Shown: positions 1 through 5,738, counted from the first letter of the stretch. The stretch is 6,750 nt of DNA from Candidatus Parcubacteria bacterium (GCA_026395675.1 JAPLYF010000055.1:1-6750); one strand, 5' to 3'. Translations and numbers: made by a program. The notes: a model not told the origin generated them from the sequence alone.

Positions 1-400
<400 letters not shown>

Positions 401-449
401 AGAATTTTGGGCGCATAAAAAAATTTATTAGACACAAAGATATAACATA

Positions 450-476
450 TCCGCCTTCGCGTGAAGCTATGGCGGA
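450..476. repeat. Palindromic element, CCGCCTTCGC/GGCGG family, copy 1
   Basis: The terminal inverted repeats TCCGCC and GGCGGA enclose a second small hairpin, CTTC-GCGT-GAAG. The same outer arms and the CTTCGC...GCTA core recur at 541-573 and 659-683, and in the opposite orientation at 6190-6218. The copies share their ends and differ in the middle, as expected for a dispersed, possibly mobilised, palindrome. It lies in the spacer between the 23S and 5S genes. Confidence 0.8.
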
Positions 477-498
477 TCAAGAAAGTCATTAGACTTCG

Positions 499-525
499 GT
501 TACAAAATTGTTTCAATTTTGTAAC
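499..525. repeat. Perfect 12-bp hairpin in the 23S-5S spacer
   Basis: GTTACAAAATTG (499-510) is followed by a TTT loop and its exact reverse complement (514-525). The hairpin ends four bases before the first broken 5S head at 529. No T-tract follows, so it is not an intrinsic terminator. In the rRNA transcript it could be an RNase III-type processing stem or simply a spacer palindrome; the sequence does not decide. Confidence 0.6.
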
Positions 526-528
526 TTT

Positions 529-573
529 GTCTGGTGATTCCCGCCTTCGCTCCGCACCGCGGAGCTACGGCGG
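529..573 (+). pseudogene. Broken 5S rRNA head, copy 1, cut by a palindrome
   Basis: GTCTGGTGATTC at 529-540 is identical to the first twelve bases of the intact 5S gene at 803-814. At 541 the 5S sequence stops and a palindromic element begins. No later 5S sequence is recognisable before the next unit. The bases before it (GTCATTAGAC at 485-494) resemble those before the other 5S heads (GTCAATAGAT at 597-606, CTCAATAGAC at 763-772). This supports an old tandem 5S unit rather than a chance match, although twelve bases alone would be weak. Confidence 0.5.
541..573. repeat. Palindromic element, CCGCCTTCGC/GGCGG family, copy 2
   Basis: The outer arms CCGCC and GGCGG enclose a perfect inner stem, GCTCCGC/GCGGAGC, with a 3-base loop. 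It starts exactly where 5S-like sequence ends, so it appears to have interrupted that copy. Confidence 0.8.
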
Positions 574-642
574 ACAGGCTAGCTTATTAAATAAGAGTCA
601 ATAGATACATATTGTTTCATTAAATTATAATGGAATAATAAT

Positions 643-721
643 ATCTGGTGGCTCTAGCCCGCCTTCGCATAAAGCTACGGCGGACTTAGGCGAATGTTGG
701 CGTAGGCCGAACACGGCAGTT
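643..721 (+). pseudogene. Broken 5S rRNA, copy 2, with an inserted palindrome
   Basis: TCTGGTGGCTCTAG at 644-657 matches the 5' end of a 5S rRNA (intact copy: TCTGGTGATTCTAG at 804-817). It is interrupted by a palindrome at 659-683. The second 5S signature, CCGAACACGGCAGTT, appears at 707-721 and matches 13 of 15 bases of the intact loop at 843-857. That loop lies about the same distance from the 5S start once the insert is discounted. The copy is cut a second time at 722 by another palindrome, and no 3' half follows. The mature RNA could not fold as 5S, so I call it a pseudogene. Confidence 0.65.
659..683. repeat. Palindromic element, CCGCCTTCGC/GGCGG family, copy 3
   Basis: CCGCC and GGCGG arms enclose the family core CTTCGC...GCTA. 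It sits inside broken 5S copy 2, directly after the conserved TCTAG. Confidence 0.8.
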
Positions 722-751
722 TCCGCCAAAGGCGGATCCGCCTCCGGCGGA
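722..751. repeat. Double mini-palindrome TCCGCC/GGCGGA
   Basis: Two short hairpins stand back to back: TCCGCC-AAA-GGCGGA and TCCGCC-TCC-GGCGGA. The start TCCGCCA.AGGCGGATCC is shared with the longer element at 5627-5677, so the two probably belong to one family. It truncates broken 5S copy 2. Confidence 0.75.
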
Positions 752-802
752 AAGCTCATAGACTCAATAGACAGGCGCTATATCAAAGATTGGTATATCG
801 AA

Positions 803-912
<110 letters not shown>

Positions 913-920
913 TAACAATA

Positions 921-947
921 AAGCTTCGTTTTAAGCGAAGCTTTTTT
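921..947 (+). terminator. rRNA operon terminator
   Basis: AAGCTTCGTT (921-930) pairs with the following AGCGAAGCTT (934-943), with a 3-base loop and one G-T pair, and a run of six T follows. It starts 8 bases after the 5S end and closes the rRNA transcript before the GNAT gene. Confidence 0.85.
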
Positions 948-951
948 GTTT

Positions 952-980
952 TAGACAATTCGGGTTGGAAGTGATAAAGT
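952..980 (+). promoter_or_regulatory. Promoter for the GNAT-HD gene pair
   Basis: TAGACA (952-957) and TAAAGT (975-980) are separated by 17 bases. They match the sigma-70 consensus at 5/6 and 4/6 positions. The expected start of transcription falls on or next to the ATG at 987, so the mRNA may be leaderless, which fits the lack of a clear ribosome binding site. The 12-mer TTTTAGACAATT at 949-960 recurs exactly before the EndoQ gene (3799-3810), also 17 bases ahead of a -10-like box. Confidence 0.55.
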
Positions 981-986
981 TTTGAT

Positions 987-1463
987 ATGCAGATAAAATT
1001 ACGAAAAGTTAAAAAAGCCGATCTTAAGCAAATTAGGGAATTAGCCAAGGAATATGAAAGCTTAATGATTAAAATTGCTGACCAAACAATTAAGGGTTTT
1101 GGAGATTTTGAAATTCCCCTTTATCAGAAATTTTTCTCCAAGGCATTTAATAGAAAAAATAAATTATTTTTAGCAGCTTTGGATGGAAATAAAATAATTG
1201 GTTTTATTTTAGCAAGAATTATTAAACATAAAAAAGGGAATAAAATTTATTTGACAGGTAATGTCTCAGAAATTTTTATAACTCAAAGTTATCGAGGCAA
1301 GGGAATTGCAGAATTAATGTGGCGTGAAGCTTTAAAATGGTTTAAATTAAACAAAGTGAAATTTTTACAACTTCATGTTTTTTATGGCAACAAGAAGCCC
1401 ATTGCCATTTATAAAAAATGGGGCTTTAAGCCAATGGGTCTAATAATGAAAAGAAAGATTTAA
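987..1463 (+). CDS. GNAT-family N-acetyltransferase
   Basis: This 158-residue cytoplasmic protein has the length of a single GNAT domain, which moves an acetyl group from acetyl-CoA to an amine. The CoA pyrophosphate-binding motif R/Q-x-x-G-x-G/A is present as RGKGIA (residues 103-108), preceded by strand 4 (VSEIFIT, 93-99). The C-terminal half has N135 and the helix IAIYKKWGF (139-147). Its Tyr142 is at the position of the usual general acid, and WGF is a typical GNAT ending. The N-terminal region is Lys-rich and gives no hint of the substrate, so a protein, small-molecule or ribosomal-protein target cannot be chosen. The ATG at 987 gives a natural GNAT start (MQIKLRKVKKADL). No good ribosome binding site precedes it. 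The next gene starts one base after its stop, so the two are probably cotranscribed and translationally coupled. Confidence 0.88.
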   Translation: MQIKLRKVKKADLKQIRELAKEYESLMIKIADQTIKGFGDFEIPLYQKFFSKAFNRKNKLFLAALDGNKIIGFILARIIKHKKGNKIYLTGNVSEIFITQSYRGKGIAELMWREALKWFKLNKVKFLQLHVFYGNKKPIAIYKKWGFKPMGLIMKRKI

Positions 1464-1464
1464 T

Positions 1465-2022
1465 ATGACAATAATTGAACAAGTAGAAAAAATTGTGCGC
1501 GAGACATGTGCTAAAGATTCAAATGAATTTATATATGCGCTGGAAACGCATTTTGTTCCCGTAGTGGAAAACGCTAAAATTTTAGCAAAAAAGTTAGGTG
1601 CCGATTTAGAAATTGTAACTTTGGCTGCCTGGCTGCATGATTATGCCAGTGTTTATGATGCAAAATTGATGCCTGAACATCATTTGCATAGTCCAAAGCT
1701 CGCCCAGGAAATATTAAGCAAACTAAATTATCCGCAAGATAAGATTGATCAGGTTAAACATTGCATTGAAGCGCATCGTGGCAGTCAGGGGATTGAAAGG
1801 AAAACCATTGAAGCTGAATGCGTGGCAAGCGCAGATGCTATGGCACATATTACATCATTCCCGGCTTTATTAATTCTGGCCTGGAAAGTTCATAACATTG
1901 ATTATCAGGAAGGTATTGATTTTGCTTTGGCCAAAATGGAAAGAAGTTGGAATAAATTAATCCCAGAAGCCAAAGAATTGGTTAAAGATCAGTACGAAGC
2001 GATTAAAACAGTTTTTAAATAA
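1465..2022 (+). CDS. HD-domain metal-dependent phosphohydrolase
   Basis: This is a 185-residue single-domain protein. HD proteins use a bound divalent metal to hydrolyse phosphate esters, often of nucleotides. The HD ligand pattern is complete: His29 (ETHF), the doublet His58-Asp59 in AAWLHDYAS, His72/His73/His75 in EHHLHS, His99 and His104 in HCIEAH, and the distal Asp124 in SADAMAH. The extra histidines suggest a two-metal centre. The length fits the small stand-alone YedJ-like or HDIG-type enzymes rather than RelA/SpoT or dGTPases, but I cannot name a substrate. The start lies one base after the GNAT stop, with only a purine stretch (AAAGAAAG) as a possible ribosome site, so translation probably depends on coupling. 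Its mRNA ends at the hairpin at 2164-2196. Confidence 0.88.
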   Translation: MTIIEQVEKIVRETCAKDSNEFIYALETHFVPVVENAKILAKKLGADLEIVTLAAWLHDYASVYDAKLMPEHHLHSPKLAQEILSKLNYPQDKIDQVKHCIEAHRGSQGIERKTIEAECVASADAMAHITSFPALLILAWKVHNIDYQEGIDFALAKMERSWNKLIPEAKELVKDQYEAIKTVFK

Positions 2023-2037
2023 ATTCATATTTTATCC

Positions 2038-2051
2038 CCCACCTTAGTGGG
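2038..2051. repeat. Small hairpin CCCAC/GTGGG
   Basis: CCCAC and GTGGG flank a CTTA loop, 15 bases after the HD gene stop. No T-tract follows. It abuts the larger palindrome at 2052-2094 and may be its outer part. Confidence 0.45.
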
Positions 2052-2094
2052 CCTGCTAAAGTTCGTCGTTCGCGAACGACAGAGCTAAAGCAGG
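2052..2094. repeat. 43-bp palindrome with a perfect 16-bp core
   Basis: The outer arms are CCTGCT (2052-2057) and AGCAGG (2089-2094). The core GTCGTTCGCGAACGAC (2065-2080) is perfectly self-complementary. The bases between arms and core do not pair, giving an internal bulge. It lies between the HD gene and the EndoQ relic, just upstream of a TATAAT at 2096-2101. Confidence 0.75.
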
Positions 2095-2110
2095 GTATAA
2101 TTTTTTAAAT

Positions 2111-2133
2111 ATGCGCCAAATCGCCGATTTACA
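2111..2133 (+). pseudogene. Relic of an EndoQ-like gene start (MRQIADL)
   Basis: These 23 bases read ATG-CGC-CAA-ATC-GCC-GAT-TTA-CA and encode MRQIADL followed by the first two bases of a CA(T/C) or CA(A/G) codon. The intact EndoQ gene at 3942 begins MRQIADLH. The two stretches match at 19 of 23 bases, and all four differences are silent third-codon changes. Chance is therefore unlikely: the match looks like the preserved head of a homologous gene whose body is gone. After this point the frame continues QKKD and stops at 2144. A TATAAT box at 2096-2101 lies 9 bases upstream, without a recognisable -35. The downstream AAAGAAAGA resembles bases near the EndoQ 3' end, but this is too short to trust. 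Confidence 0.6.
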
Positions 2134-2163
2134 AAAGAAAGATTGATGTCTTTTAAAAATAGA

Positions 2164-2196
2164 AAAAAGGGCAGAGTATAAAGCTCTGCCTTTTTT
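2164..2196. terminator. Bidirectional terminator between HD gene and guaB
   Basis: GGCAGAG (2170-2176) pairs with CTCTGCC (2184-2190). The stem is extended by A-runs on the left and T-runs on the right, so both strands have a T-tract after a strong hairpin. The position between convergent stops (2022 and 2218) fits a shared terminator. Confidence 0.85.
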
Positions 2197-2217
2197 CATT
2201 TAAAATTATTTTTAAAA

Positions 2218-3714
2218 TTAATCATTCCTGCTTTCTTTATTAATAATGTCATGTGGTCCGCTTTCCCTTATGCTGGCAGACGAGATTTCAACAATTTTTG
2301 CTTTGTCTTGCAGCTCTTTGATATTTTTTGCACCGCAGCTTGACATAGCAGATTTGATTTTTGTCAATGATATATCCAGATTGTCTTTTAGTTTGCCGGC
2401 ATAGGGCACATAGACATCAACACCTTCTTCAAAAAACATTTTATTCTTTCCGACTTCCTGATATCTTTGGAAATTACGCGCCCTGGCAGAGCCTTCTCCC
2501 CAATATTCTTTAACATAATTGCCATTAATTTTAAGTAAGGCGGTTGGGCTTTCATCAAAGCGTGCGAAATATCTTCCCAGCATAACAAAGTCTGCTCCCA
2601 TAGCCAATGCCAGAGTAATGTGATAATCAAATACAATGCCTCCGTCTGAGCAGATAGGAATATAGGTGCCGGTTTTTTCAAAATATTTGTTTCTGGCTTG
2701 GGCTACATCCATAATTGCGCTGGCCTGTCCGCGGCCGATGCCTTTTTGCTCCCTGGTAATGCAGATTGAGCCGCCGCCGATGCCGACTTTTATAAAATCA
2801 GCCCCTGCTTCGGCTAAATATTCGAAGCCTTCTGCATTAACCACGTTGCCGCCGCCGACCTTCATTTGGGGAAAATTATTTTTAATAAAACTTATCACCT
2901 CTTTTTGCCATTCGCTGTATCCATCTGAAGAGTCAATGCATAAAACATCTGTGCCAGCTTCAATTAAAGCCGGCACACGTTCACGGTAATCATGGGTATT
3001 AATTCCCGCTCCGACTATAAACCTTTTTTCGCGGTCAATTAATTCCAAATAATTTGTCTGATGGGATTCATAATCTTTCCTGAAAACCAAATAAACCAGC
3101 TGCCCCTCCTTATTAATAATGGGTAAAACATTCAGCTTATATTCCCAAATCATATCATAAGCCTGTTCCAAATTTATTTCTTCCAGCCCGCAGATCAATT
3201 TTTCTTTAGGCGTCATCAAATTTTTAACAGGAATATCAGCGGGGGTTTTATCTGGCCGATAGTCACGGCTAGTCAAAATGCCAAGCAATTTACCGCTGGA
3301 AGTGCCATCAGCAGTTACGGCCATGGTAGTATGCCCGGTTTTTTCCTTTAAAGCAATAACGTTTTGCATTGTTTGATCAGGCAGGAGATTGGACTCACTG
3401 GTTACAAAGCCGGCTTTATATTTTTTCACTTTTTTAACCATTTCACATTGGCTGGCAATCGGCTGCGAGCAAAAGATAAAAGAAATTCCTCCGCATTTAG
3501 CCAAAGCAATAGCTAAGCGGTTATCTGATATTGACTGCATTATGGCTGAGGAAAAAGGGATATTAAGCATAATTGAAGGTTCTTTTTGGCGGTTGAATTT
3601 AGTTAAAGGAGTTTTTAAGTCGATATTCTCAGGCAGACAATTTTTGGTAGTCAATCCTGGTAAAAGTAAAAATTCAGAAAAAGTTTTAGAAATTTCATTA
3701 TTATAACTAGGCAT
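2218..3714 (-). CDS. guaB: IMP dehydrogenase
   Basis: This enzyme oxidises IMP to XMP with NAD+, the committed step of guanine nucleotide synthesis, in the cytosol. The 498-residue length is full size. The N-terminal barrel strand (about 50-100) leads into a CBS-pair region at about 100-220 (GILTSRDYR at 145-153, NVLPIINKEG at 195-204). The catalytic barrel follows: DSSDG (261-265), GGGN (287-290), and the loop GIGGGSICITREQKGIGRGQ (311-330) with catalytic Cys318 and Thr320. SDGG is at 356-359 and MLGRYFARFDE at 378-388. The mobile flap holds Arg417-Tyr418 in NFQRYQ, the pair typical of IMP dehydrogenase. The REQKGIGRGQ and EGSARARNFQRY forms match the roughly 500-residue clostridial-type subfamily from memory. 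The main alternative is GMP reductase, made less likely by the Arg-Tyr flap. The start ATG has only an A-rich leader, with no Shine-Dalgarno. Confidence 0.95.
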   Translation of the reverse strand: MPSYNNEISKTFSEFLLLPGLTTKNCLPENIDLKTPLTKFNRQKEPSIMLNIPFSSAIMQSISDNRLAIALAKCGGISFIFCSQPIASQCEMVKKVKKYKAGFVTSESNLLPDQTMQNVIALKEKTGHTTMAVTADGTSSGKLLGILTSRDYRPDKTPADIPVKNLMTPKEKLICGLEEINLEQAYDMIWEYKLNVLPIINKEGQLVYLVFRKDYESHQTNYLELIDREKRFIVGAGINTHDYRERVPALIEAGTDVLCIDSSDGYSEWQKEVISFIKNNFPQMKVGGGNVVNAEGFEYLAEAGADFIKVGIGGGSICITREQKGIGRGQASAIMDVAQARNKYFEKTGTYIPICSDGGIVFDYHITLALAMGADFVMLGRYFARFDESPTALLKINGNYVKEYWGEGSARARNFQRYQEVGKNKMFFEEGVDVYVPYAGKLKDNLDISLTKIKSAMSSCGAKNIKELQDKAKIVEISSASIRESGPHDIINKESRND

Positions 3715-3757
3715 AATTTTTTTTGTAATTTAAAAGTATAGTTTAATTGATAATAAG

Positions 3758-3787
3758 ATTATATTATAGAATCTCTTAATAAGGCAA
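3758..3787 (-). promoter_or_regulatory. Promoter for guaB
   Basis: Read on the minus strand, TTGCCT (3782-3787) is followed after 18 bases by a perfect TATAAT (3758-3763). A second overlapping TATAAT (3763-3768) has no well-spaced -35. The predicted transcript starts near 3751 and gives a leader of about 37 bases. It faces away from the EndoQ promoter, and the two lie within 75 bp. Confidence 0.55.
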
Positions 3788-3801
3788 GTATTCGTTCATT
3801 T

Positions 3802-3830
3802 TAGACAATTTGGTTTTAAAATGTTAAAAT
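3802..3830 (+). promoter_or_regulatory. Promoter for the EndoQ gene
   Basis: TAGACA (3802-3807) and TAAAAT (3825-3830) are separated by 17 bases. The upstream 12-mer TTTTAGACAATT is identical to that of the GNAT promoter at 949-960. The transcript would start near 3837 and carry a leader of about 105 bases holding the heptamer palindrome. Confidence 0.5.
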
Positions 3831-3842
3831 TGAAATACTTTA

Positions 3843-3932
3843 GAAATACGAAATAGGAAATAAGAAATAAGGATTGGAGGATATTTTATAAAATTTTCTT
3901 TTTCATATTACCTATTACATATTTCCTATATC
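3843..3932. repeat. Heptamer (GAAATAN) tandem repeat and its inverted counterpart
   Basis: GAAATAC-GAAATAG-GAAATAA-GAAATAA at 3843-3870 is four units of seven bases. About 30 bases later, at roughly 3901-3932, the opposite strand shows the same seven-base rhythm (GGAAATATGTAATAGG). The two arms can form a long imperfect stem in the leader of the EndoQ mRNA, ending about 10 bases before the ATG. The GGAGG at 3876-3880 lies between the arms, too far from the ATG to act as its ribosome site. Confidence 0.65.
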
Positions 3933-3941
3933 CATCGTTCT

Positions 3942-5234
3942 ATGCGTCAAATAGCTGACTTACACATTCACTCTAAATACTCGCGGGCTTGCTCGCGGGA
4001 TTTGGTGTTGGAAAAAATTGATGAGTGGTGCAAATATAAAGGTATTGATATTGTGGCCACCGGTGACTTTACGCATCCGGCATGGTTTGGAGATATAAAA
4101 AAAGAATTGGAACCATTGGGCAATGGTTTATTCAAATTAAAAAAAGAAATTTCCTCAAGCCGAAGAAGCGATTTGCAAATCGCTTCTTCGGCAGAACAGG
4201 AAGTACGGTTTATTTTATGTACGGAAATTTCTTGTATTTATAAACAAGGTGAAAAAACAAGGCGCATACATTTAAATATTTTTTTCCCAGAAATAAAAAA
4301 TGTTGAGAATTTTAATTCTACTCTGGAAAAAATGGGCTGTAATTTAAAATCTGATGGTCGGCCCATTATTGGTTTGAGTTCAATTGAATTGGCCAAAGTG
4401 GTTTTTAGTATAAATGAAAAAGCAATGTTAATACCGGCCCATGCCTGGACGCCCTGGTTTTCTATTTTTGGTTCCAAATCCGGTTTTGATTCCATTGAAG
4501 AATGTTTTGGCAAATTTAGTAAAAATATTTTTGCTATTGAAACCGGCCTTTCATCTGACCCGCCAATGAATTGGCGCTTGTCTGACTTGGATAAAATTAC
4601 TTTAGTTTCTAATTCAGACGCGCATTCCTTGCCAAATTTGGGACGCGAGGCAAATGTTTTTGATTTTGAAGATGTTTCGTATAATGAAATTTATCAGACC
4701 TTGAAAAATCAGGACAAAAAGAAATTTTTATACACGATTGAATTTTATCCCGAGGAAGGCAAATACCATTATGATGGCCATGCCAATCATAATTTTTCTT
4801 TAACACCCAAAGAAACAAAAAAGAACAAAGGTATTTGTCCTGTTTGTAAAAAACCTTTGACAATCGGTGTGCTACATCGGGTTGATGATCTGGCTGACAG
4901 AGAGGAAGGCGAATTAGACAAACATATTCCTTTCAAAAGTCTAGTGCCTTTGCAGGAAATAATTGCGGAAAGTTTTAATGTCGGAAAAAGTTCCAAGCGC
5001 GTGCAGGCAGAATATTTTAATATTATAAAAAAAGCTGGCACAGAATTTGCCGCTTTGTTGGATTTGAATCTTGATGAATTAAAGAAAACAACTTTGCCTG
5101 AAGTTGTAGAGGCAATCAAAAGAGTACGAGAAGGCAAATTAATTATTGAGCCAGGTTATGATGGAATTTATGGCAAAGTGAAAATTTTTAATGACAAAGA
5201 AAGAAAAGGATTTGAACAAGCGAAATTAATTTAA
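3942..5234 (+). CDS. EndoQ-like PHP-domain endonuclease for deaminated DNA bases
   Basis: EndoQ, known from Thermococcales and some Bacillus species, nicks DNA 5' of hypoxanthine, uracil, xanthine and abasic sites. This protein has 430 residues, close to the known enzymes. The PHP metal ligands are present: His8 and His10 (DLHIHSKYS), Asp42 (GDFTHP), Glu95 (TEIS), His110, His167 (IPAHAWTPW) and the pair Asp226/His228 (NSDAH). Other family marks are FGSKSGFDSIEECF (176-189) and ETGLSSDPPMNWRLS (200-214). A zinc-finger region follows with DGHANH (278-283) and CPVC (299-302); from memory most relatives have Cys where His283 stands. A helical DNA-binding tail ends in EPGYDGIYG (403-411). Residues 73-84 come from a palindrome insertion. 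The ATG at 3942 gives the usual family start, with no Shine-Dalgarno before it. The gene is divergent from guaB. Confidence 0.88.
   Translation: MRQIADLHIHSKYSRACSRDLVLEKIDEWCKYKGIDIVATGDFTHPAWFGDIKKELEPLGNGLFKLKKEISSSRRSDLQIASSAEQEVRFILCTEISCIYKQGEKTRRIHLNIFFPEIKNVENFNSTLEKMGCNLKSDGRPIIGLSSIELAKVVFSINEKAMLIPAHAWTPWFSIFGSKSGFDSIEECFGKFSKNIFAIETGLSSDPPMNWRLSDLDKITLVSNSDAHSLPNLGREANVFDFEDVSYNEIYQTLKNQDKKKFLYTIEFYPEEGKYHYDGHANHNFSLTPKETKKNKGICPVCKKPLTIGVLHRVDDLADREEGELDKHIPFKSLVPLQEIIAESFNVGKSSKRVQAEYFNIIKKAGTEFAALLDLNLDELKKTTLPEVVEAIKRVREGKLIIEPGYDGIYGKVKIFNDKERKGFEQAKLI
4159..4192. repeat. Perfect 34-bp palindrome inside the EndoQ gene
   Basis: GCCGAAGAAGCGATTTG (4159-4175) is followed with no loop by its exact reverse complement (4176-4192). 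It is read in frame as residues 73-84 (SRRSDLQIASSA). These lie in a loop between LFKLKKEI and EVRFILCTEIS, where shorter relatives appear to join directly (from memory). It looks like a palindromic element that inserted without breaking the gene. Confidence 0.85.
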
Positions 5235-5237
5235 AAA

Positions 5238-5367
5238 CGCCCCGTGTCAGAGGACATTGTCATTCTGAGTAAAACGAAGAATCTGTTAATATCAGATCCT
5301 TCACTTCGTTCAGGCCTTTGCCTGCCGTAGCAGGCTTCGGCCTGCGTAGGCAGGATGACACGGTGCG
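5238..5367. repeat. 130-bp inverted-repeat element (MITE-like)
   Basis: The ends CGCCCCGTGTCA (5238-5249) and TGACACGGTGCG (5356-5367) are inverted at 11 of 12 positions. Inside, TGTCATTCTGAG...GAAGAATCTG pairs imperfectly with CAGATCCTTCACTTCGTTCAGG...ATGACA around an ATAT centre. This matches a widespread bacterial intergenic repeat type (TGTCATTCTGAGCGAAGC-like) known to me from many genomes. It carries no gene, begins 3 bases after the EndoQ stop, and its right arm is interrupted by a second element at 5315-5354. Confidence 0.75.
5315..5354. repeat. Nested palindrome within the MITE-like element
   Basis: The arms CCTGCC (5321-5326) and GGCAGG (5349-5354) enclose a perfect hairpin, GCAGGC-TTCG-GCCTGC (5330-5345). 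The 40 bases are flanked by CAGG on both sides (5311-5314 and 5351-5354). Removing one copy restores the expected arm sequence TTCAGGATGACA. That is the pattern of a later insertion with a 4-bp duplication. Confidence 0.65.
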
Positions 5368-5383
5368 TTATTTAAATATAAAA

Positions 5384-5407
5384 CCCTCTTACTTTAGTGT
5401 GAGAGGG
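5384..5407 (-). terminator. Terminator between EndoQ and the small basic gene
   Basis: CCCTCTTAC (5384-5392) pairs over nine positions (one G-T) with GTGAGAGGG (5399-5407), with a six-base loop. On the minus strand the stem is followed by TTTTAT, and it lies 10 bases after the stop of the Lys/Arg-rich gene. On the plus strand the following CTTTATGTTTTAT is a weaker tract that may still end EndoQ transcripts. Confidence 0.65.
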
Positions 5408-5416
5408 CTTTATGTT

Positions 5417-5476
5417 TTATCTTCTTCTCTTTTTTGCTTTTTTTGCAACCTTTTTCTTTGCTTTTTTCTTTGCCAT
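5417..5476 (-). CDS. Very small Lys/Arg-rich peptide
   Basis: The frame encodes MAKKKAKKKVAKKAKKRRR, 19 residues, ending in TAA. Fourteen residues are Lys or Arg and the rest are Met, Ala or Val. The pattern resembles the AKK repeats of histone H1-like tails and many small basic proteins annotated in CPR genomes, so it probably binds DNA or RNA if made. Support is modest: a candidate promoter upstream (5535-5563), a terminator 10 bases after the stop, and no other frame in the stretch. Against it, an A-rich strand yields Lys codons by chance, and no ribosome site is visible. It could also be the end of a longer, degraded H1-like gene, though no upstream in-frame extension is evident. Confidence 0.5.
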   Translation of the reverse strand: MAKKKAKKKVAKKAKKRRR

Positions 5477-5534
5477 TGATGTAGAGTTAATTCTTAAAAG
5501 TTAAAAATTTTATTTCAAAAATTTTCTTGATTTA

Positions 5535-5563
5535 ATTATAGCATTTTCTGTCAAGCATTATAA
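5535..5563 (-). promoter_or_regulatory. Possible promoter for the small basic gene
   Basis: On the minus strand, TTATAA (5558-5563) and a perfect TATAAT (5535-5540) are 17 bases apart. The leader to the ATG at 5476 would be about 52 bases. A TTGACA at 5549-5554 is wrongly spaced (8 bases) for this -10. The area is AT-rich, so such boxes arise easily. Confidence 0.35.
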
Positions 5564-5581
5564 GGATTTTTATAAAAAATC

Positions 5582-5590
5582 TGTGGATAA
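5582..5590 (-). other. Single perfect DnaA-box sequence
   Basis: TGTGGATAA on the plus strand is the complement of TTATCCACA, the consensus DnaA box. It stands alone in an AT-rich intergenic stretch. I see no second box nearby, so it does not mark an origin by itself. Confidence 0.35.
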
Positions 5591-5626
5591 CTTTTATTTT
5601 AGTAAAAAGCTGGAAAGAGAAAAGTA

Positions 5627-5677
5627 TCCGCCAGAGGCGGATCCCTGCCTGCCGGCGGGCACGGCGCCTCTGGCGGA
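5627..5677. repeat. 51-bp palindromic element with 12-bp perfect ends
   Basis: TCCGCCAGAGGC (5627-5638) and GCCTCTGGCGGA (5666-5677) are exact inverted repeats. The centre GCCTGCCGGCGGGC is itself nearly palindromic. GC content is far above the surrounding sequence. The left end matches the element at 722-751. Confidence 0.8.
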
Positions 5678-5709
5678 AAAAGTTTTGAAAATATTTTGTA
5701 TTTTTATGT

Positions 5710-5738
5710 TTGACATTGAAATAAATTTTTGCTACAAT
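5710..5738 (+). promoter_or_regulatory. Strong promoter upstream of the repeat array and tRNA-Ala
   Basis: TTGACA (5710-5715) and TACAAT (5733-5738) stand 17 bases apart, the best sigma-70 match in the window. The transcript would start near 5745 and read through the three repeats to the tRNA gene about 300 bases on, with no long gene between. A short hairpin, ATCCT-TTTG-AGGAT (5746-5759), followed by a T-rich stretch lies at its very start and could act as an early weak terminator. Confidence 0.65.

Noticed and set aside
2666..2989. Plus-strand ORFs inside guaB (also 3389-3706)
   Set aside because: They are opposite-strand shadows of a clear IMP dehydrogenase reading frame.
3888..3941. N-terminal extension of EndoQ from ATA at 3888 behind GGAGG
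   Set aside because: The frame is open, but ATA is a very rare start. The stretch is the heptamer palindrome, and the family normally begins directly with M..ADLHIHS.
4238..5137. Minus-strand ORFs inside EndoQ
   Set aside because: They are shadows of the EndoQ frame, which has intact family motifs throughout.
5582..5590. Replication origin
   Set aside because: There is one DnaA box only, with no cluster and no dnaA or dnaN nearby.
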